From NCBI GenBank assembly GCA_019348365.1, contig JAHWJO010000024.1, positions 1 through 17,673 on the forward strand: 17,673 bases of DNA, read 5' to 3'. The stretch comes from Armatimonadota bacterium. GTDB taxonomy: Bacteria > Armatimonadota > DTGP01 > JAHWJO01. The position numbers were made by a program, and so were the translations under genes. This document shows positions 14,537 through 17,673 of the stretch, one piece after another. Under the pieces are notes generated by a model that made no database searches, had not been told where the DNA came from, and saw only the letters and a list, made by a program, of their open reading frames with translations. Every line of letters begins with the position of its first letter. Position 1 is the first letter of the stretch.

Positions 14537-14963
14537 GGAAGGCTTACTCTCGCCTCATTTTGAGGCGCATGAAGCGGGGCAATCGGGCCGGGGAAGACTT
14601 CTTCCGCCGCGCCACCCCGCAAGGATCGCACCATGACCCCCCGACCGCCGGCGGATTTCCCTCCGTCGAGCGTAATAACGAATCGATACCCCCACGGCTC
14701 TTTCGCTCTATTCCCAGGGGTACGCCTCGATTCTCCCTCGCCCGTTTCTGAAGCCCTGCCGCTGCGGAGTTGTTCACGGGTATCATTGACTCCCCGTTGG
14801 AGTCGGAGGAGCGCCACACCCCGCCCCGCTCCCCTCTCCGTCCCGAATCCTGCGGGTCGGCGGCCGTACCCGCTGGACTTCCTGCGAGCCTTCTCCGGCA
14901 AGCCGCCGCCCATGACGTTCAACCCTCTCGCCATTCCACCGAGGAAATGGTATAAAGGGGATA
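14537..14963. other. 427-bp gap between yqiJ-like and flotillin genes
   Basis: It starts with a perfect 7-bp hairpin CGCCTCA-TTT-TGAGGCG (14551-14567) 15 nt past the stop, without a U-run. It ends with a promoter-like TATAAA just before the next ATG. No reading frame on either strand resembles a real protein. The gap suggests that the flotillin has its own transcription start. Confidence 0.5.
14928..14956 (+). promoter_or_regulatory. Candidate promoter placed for near-leaderless flotillin transcription
   Basis: TCGCCA (14928-14933, 4 of 6), 17-bp spacer, TATAAA (14951-14956). The expected start is about 14963, one base before the ATG at 14964. If that ATG is used, the mRNA would have essentially no leader. 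If translation starts at 15354 instead, the leader would be about 390 nt. Confidence 0.4.
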
Positions 14964-17315
14964 ATGGAAGGAAGGCTCCCTTTGGACCATCAAGGTAAAC
15001 CCCGCATCATCCTCCGAAAGGGGAAAATCCCGGACCCTCCTCCCCCGGAGGAAGCCGATGAAGACTCCTCCGGGCCGGGGAAAATCGATACCCCGGTCAT
15101 CGTAAGGAAAACCCTGTGGCCTCCCCCTCCATCCGAGGCCGCGATGGCGGGGAATCCCGCTTCATCCCGGTTGGACTCCGATCCCTCCGGCGAAGGAGCT
15201 TCCGGCGATCCCCCTCCGAAGACGGATCTTGCAACGACTTTTCGCTCGACCCCCGGTCGGCAGCAGCCGACCCCGCCCCCGTCTGGGGGAAGACGGGAAC
15301 GGCCTTCACCGAACGTTTCTCGGACTCCGGTCCGAAAGGAAGGAACTAATTCGATGGGACTGATTCTGGTCCTGCTCGGTTTCGCGCTGATGTTCGCGCC
15401 GCTTTTCGCTCCCCAGGTTTCCGGGGTTTCCGCCATCCTCGTGAGCGTGTTCGGGATCCTCGTGGCCCTGATGGGCGCGCTGCTCACCCTCATCACGCGG
15501 GTCTACCAGAAGACGAGCGCCGATCAGGCCTTCGTCCGCACCGGCATGGGCGGCTCGAAAGTCGTCATGGACGGCGGCACGCTCGTCCTACCCGTCGTCC
15601 ACCGGCGGGTGGATGTCAATCTCCGCACGATGAAGCTCGCGGTCAACCCGTCGGGGCGCAGCGCCCTCATCACCCGCGACAACCTGCGCTCGAACGTCCT
15701 CGCCCAGTTCTATATCCGGGTGCAGGCGGATCACAGCCACATCCTCAACGCGGCCCGCTCCCTCGGCGAGAACAGCGTCAATGAAAAGACCGTCGAGGAA
15801 TTGGTGAACGAGAAACTGATCTCCGCCCTCCGCGCCATCGCCTCCCAGATGGACCTGTTCGAGATCCACACCAAGCGCGACGAGTTCGCCGAAAAGGTCA
15901 AGGACCATGTGAAGTCCGACCTCGAAGCGAACGGCCTCCTCCTCGAATCCGTCACCATCTCGGAGCTCGACCAGACGGACCCTGCGGAGTTGTCCGACGA
16001 TAACGTGTTCGACGCTCAGGGCAAGCGCAAGATCACCGAGATCACCACGGCGGCCATCGTCGAGCGGAACCGGCTGGACCGGGACGCCGAGCGCCAGCGC
16101 CGCGAGAAGGACGTGCAGACCCGCCAGCAGGTCCTGGAGCTGGAGCGGCTTCAGGCGGAAGCCGAAGCCCAGCAGGCCACCGAAATCGCCAAGGTCCGCG
16201 CGGACAAGGAGCGCGAGGCCCAGGAAGCCCAGATCGCCCAGACGCAGGCCGTCGAGACCGCCAGGGTCCTCCAGGAGCGCGCGGTTCGGGCCGCCGCCAT
16301 CGAGCGGGACCAAGCCCTTCAGACCGCCTCGGTCGAGCGGGAGAAGGCGGTGGAGCTGGCCAACCGGCAGAAAGAGATCGCCGTCGCCGAGCAGGAAGCC
16401 CAGCGGGCGCTCGCCGAGCAGGCGGCGCTTCAGGCCAAAGCCGAACGGGAGCGCGCGGCGCAGGAGGTCGTGACCGTCGAGCAGATCGCCCAGGCCGACC
16501 GCGAGGCGCAGAAGCAGGTCATCGGGGCGAAAGCCTCCATCGAGCAGGACAAGATCCGCCGCCAGACCGAGGCGGAGGTCACCGCTTACGCGCAGGTCCA
16601 GCAGGCCGAAGCCGAGCGGGAAGCCGCGTCGAAACAGGCCGAAGCGAAGCTCCAGATCGCCCAGGCGGAGGCCCAGAGCCGGGAGCTGGTGGCGCGGGGC
16701 GAAGCCGCCCAGCAGCGGGTCCCGGTGCAGATCGCCCGCGAGCAGGTGGCGGTGCAGGAGGCCCAGGTCGAGGTCGAACGGAAGGCGCTGGAGAACAAGC
16801 AGACTTACTCCGCCGCCGCCATCGAGTTCGAGGTGCAGAAGCTCCGGATCACGGCGGAGAAAGAGGTGATGATGGAGGCCGCCCGCGCCATGGGCGAAGC
16901 CCTCTCCAAGGCCGACTTCCGTCTTTTCGGCGATCCGCAGTCCGCCGCGCAGATGGTGGAAAACCTCGCCCGAGGCATGGGGTTCCGCTCGATGATCAAC
17001 GGCTTCCTCGGAGATACCGCCTCCACGAACGGCAACGGCCACAGCCCCAACGGGTCCGGCGGGGACAGCCTGACCGCCCTGGTGGACGGCCTGAAGGACG
17101 TGGTGAAGCCGATCCTCCAGCGCGAGACCGGCAAGGAGGTGGACCCCGCGACCGTGGAGGCCGTGGTGCAGGCGGTCCTCGCCGCGCAGGCCGCGACGCC
17201 GGGGGCGGCAAAAACCGAAGTGAAGGCCGCCGCGCCCGTGACGCATGGAGACGGCGATTCCCCGGCCCCGAAAGGGAACCCGGCCCTCACCGAGCCCAAA
17301 ATCACCGGCAAGTAA
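14964..17315 (+). CDS. yqiK: YqiK-like flotillin (SPFH/band 7 membrane protein)
   Basis: A flotillin that builds membrane microdomains, paired here with the YqiJ-like gene upstream. The first 130 residues of the 783 are Pro/Glu/Asp-rich and probably disordered, with two similar motifs, PRIILRKG...PPPPEE and PVIVRKT...PPPPSE. Hydrophobic segments follow at about 132-148 and 154-178, then the SPFH domain (about 181-340). YQKTSADQAFVRTGMGGSKV closely resembles the same region of E. coli YqiK. A long Ala/Glu/Gln coiled coil (about 365-645) and a C-terminal tail follow. The start is uncertain. The ATG at 14964 has only AGGGG 3 nt upstream. The ATG at 15354 (653 residues) opens directly on the first helix, with AGGA 9 nt upstream, and would match the usual family length better. 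Confidence 0.9.
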   Translation: MEGRLPLDHQGKPRIILRKGKIPDPPPPEEADEDSSGPGKIDTPVIVRKTLWPPPPSEAAMAGNPASSRLDSDPSGEGASGDPPPKTDLATTFRSTPGRQQPTPPPSGGRRERPSPNVSRTPVRKEGTNSMGLILVLLGFALMFAPLFAPQVSGVSAILVSVFGILVALMGALLTLITRVYQKTSADQAFVRTGMGGSKVVMDGGTLVLPVVHRRVDVNLRTMKLAVNPSGRSALITRDNLRSNVLAQFYIRVQADHSHILNAARSLGENSVNEKTVEELVNEKLISALRAIASQMDLFEIHTKRDEFAEKVKDHVKSDLEANGLLLESVTISELDQTDPAELSDDNVFDAQGKRKITEITTAAIVERNRLDRDAERQRREKDVQTRQQVLELERLQAEAEAQQATEIAKVRADKEREAQEAQIAQTQAVETARVLQERAVRAAAIERDQALQTASVEREKAVELANRQKEIAVAEQEAQRALAEQAALQAKAERERAAQEVVTVEQIAQADREAQKQVIGAKASIEQDKIRRQTEAEVTAYAQVQQAEAEREAASKQAEAKLQIAQAEAQSRELVARGEAAQQRVPVQIAREQVAVQEAQVEVERKALENKQTYSAAAIEFEVQKLRITAEKEVMMEAARAMGEALSKADFRLFGDPQSAAQMVENLARGMGFRSMINGFLGDTASTNGNGHSPNGSGGDSLTALVDGLKDVVKPILQRETGKEVDPATVEAVVQAVLAAQAATPGAAKTEVKAAAPVTHGDGDSPAPKGNPALTEPKITGK

Positions 17316-17378
17316 ATCGGGACTCTATCAGAAGCGGACTCCCGCCGGATAGTGAGTAAAAGAAGGCGAATAAAAGAA

Positions 17379-17413
17379 GGGAGGAAGGATCTCTGAGGAT
17401 CCCTCCTCCCTTT
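17379..17413 (+). terminator. Terminator between convergent genes, possibly bidirectional
   Basis: Arms 17379-17391 and 17398-17410 form a 13-bp stem with one A-C mismatch and a 6-nt loop, followed by TTTCTCTT. On the other strand the hairpin is followed by TTCTTTTATT, which is richer in T. It can therefore serve both the flotillin gene and the minus-strand gene ending at 17598. Confidence 0.65.
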
Positions 17414-17504
17414 CTCTTGCCCTCGTCATCAGGCCTGGGGGACTTCTGAAGGGGGCGGGACACACGCAGCACGGCTTCGAGGCGCTCTTCTTCTGAATGA
17501 GGAA

Positions 17505-17541
17505 TTTGGAAATTGGGGAGTCGGGGAGTTGGGGAATTAGG
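17505..17541 (+). repeat. G-rich repeat related to 4336-4388
   Basis: The words TTGGAAATTGGGGAG, TCGGGGAG and TTGGGGAATTAGG follow one another. The first differs from the arm at 4337-4352 mainly by one missing G. This points to a dispersed intergenic repeat of AATT/GGGGA units. It lacks the palindromic partner seen at the first site. Confidence 0.45.
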
Positions 17542-17597
17542 AACCCTTCTCTATGAGGAAAGCAGGAGGTCAAATTTCATCACTCCGCATTTATCCT

Positions 17598-17673
17598 TCA
17601 TTCCACATCGAATAAGAGGGTGGGATCGATGGGGTAGGCCCCCATCCGCGAGCCGTACAGGGTGATTCCGCCC
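17598..17673 (-). CDS. C-terminal 24 codons of an unrecognised gene (cut by the right edge)
   Basis: On the minus strand an open frame enters from the right edge and ends in TGA at 17598-17600. The product ends GSRMGAYPIDPTLLFDVE, which has natural amino-acid composition and codon use like the neighbouring genes. I cannot assign a family from so short a piece. It converges on the flotillin gene, with the terminator-like hairpin at 17379-17410 between them, which supports a real gene end. Confidence 0.5.
   Translation of the reverse strand, partial: GGITLYGSRMGAYPIDPTLLFDVE

Larger units (their letters stand above)
17316..17597. other. Gap between two convergent genes
   Basis: About 280 bp containing a strong hairpin (17379-17410) and a G-rich repeat (17505-17541). 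No gene is visible. Confidence 0.5.

Noticed and set aside
14509..14934. 141-codon minus-strand frame in the yqiJ/flotillin gap
   Set aside because: It overlaps the end of the YqiJ-like gene, is Arg/Gly-rich, has no recognisable family, and lacks a good ribosome site.
15588..17246. 552-codon minus-strand frame opposite the flotillin gene
   Set aside because: Its Leu/Gly/Asp repeats are the antisense image of the flotillin Ala/Glu/Gln coiled coil.

Overview
This 17.7 kb window is high-GC chromosomal DNA from an environmental bacterium. It contains type I dockerin and cohesin-like domains on exported proteins, a Tat-exported Gfo/Idh/MocA dehydrogenase, and several kinds of palindromic intergenic repeat. 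That mix resembles Armatimonadota, Planctomycetota or Chloroflexota-like genomes. No marker here fixes the phylum, so the taxonomic suggestion is weak.

Layout: (1) 1-166, the left edge, has a minus-strand fragment resembling the propeller-like part of the next gene. (2) 316-3699, minus: a giant exported multidomain protein with Ig-like, propeller-like, three cadherin-like, cohesin-like and dockerin modules. (3) 3700-4394: a largely empty gap with a 17-bp inverted repeat. (4) 4395-6110, minus: an ABC1/UbiB-type membrane kinase. (5) 6269-6487, minus: a small DUF4177-like protein. (6) 6585-8024, minus: an exported subtilisin with a C-terminal dockerin. (7) 8370-9668, minus: the Gfo/Idh/MocA oxidoreductase. 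(8) 10048-11274, minus: a class V PLP enzyme. (9) 11576-12883, minus: hisS. (10) 13344-13415, minus: tRNA-Gly(GCC). (11) 13769-14536 and 14964-17315, plus: a YqiJ-like OB-fold membrane protein followed by a YqiK-like flotillin. (12) 17598 to the right edge, minus: the C-terminus of an unrecognised gene.

The two dockerin proteins are exported, and the larger one also carries a cohesin-like module. They could therefore associate with each other or with partners elsewhere outside the cell. The YqiJ/YqiK pair is a recognisable membrane-microdomain module. Here the flotillin may have a 130-residue proline-rich N-terminal extension and a promoter placed so that its transcript would be nearly leaderless. 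The other genes look like unrelated single-gene units with sizeable gaps between them. Those gaps hold two inverted-repeat systems. One is a hairpin family whose stems differ between copies while keeping their pairing. I saw no CRISPR array, transposase, integrase or phage gene.
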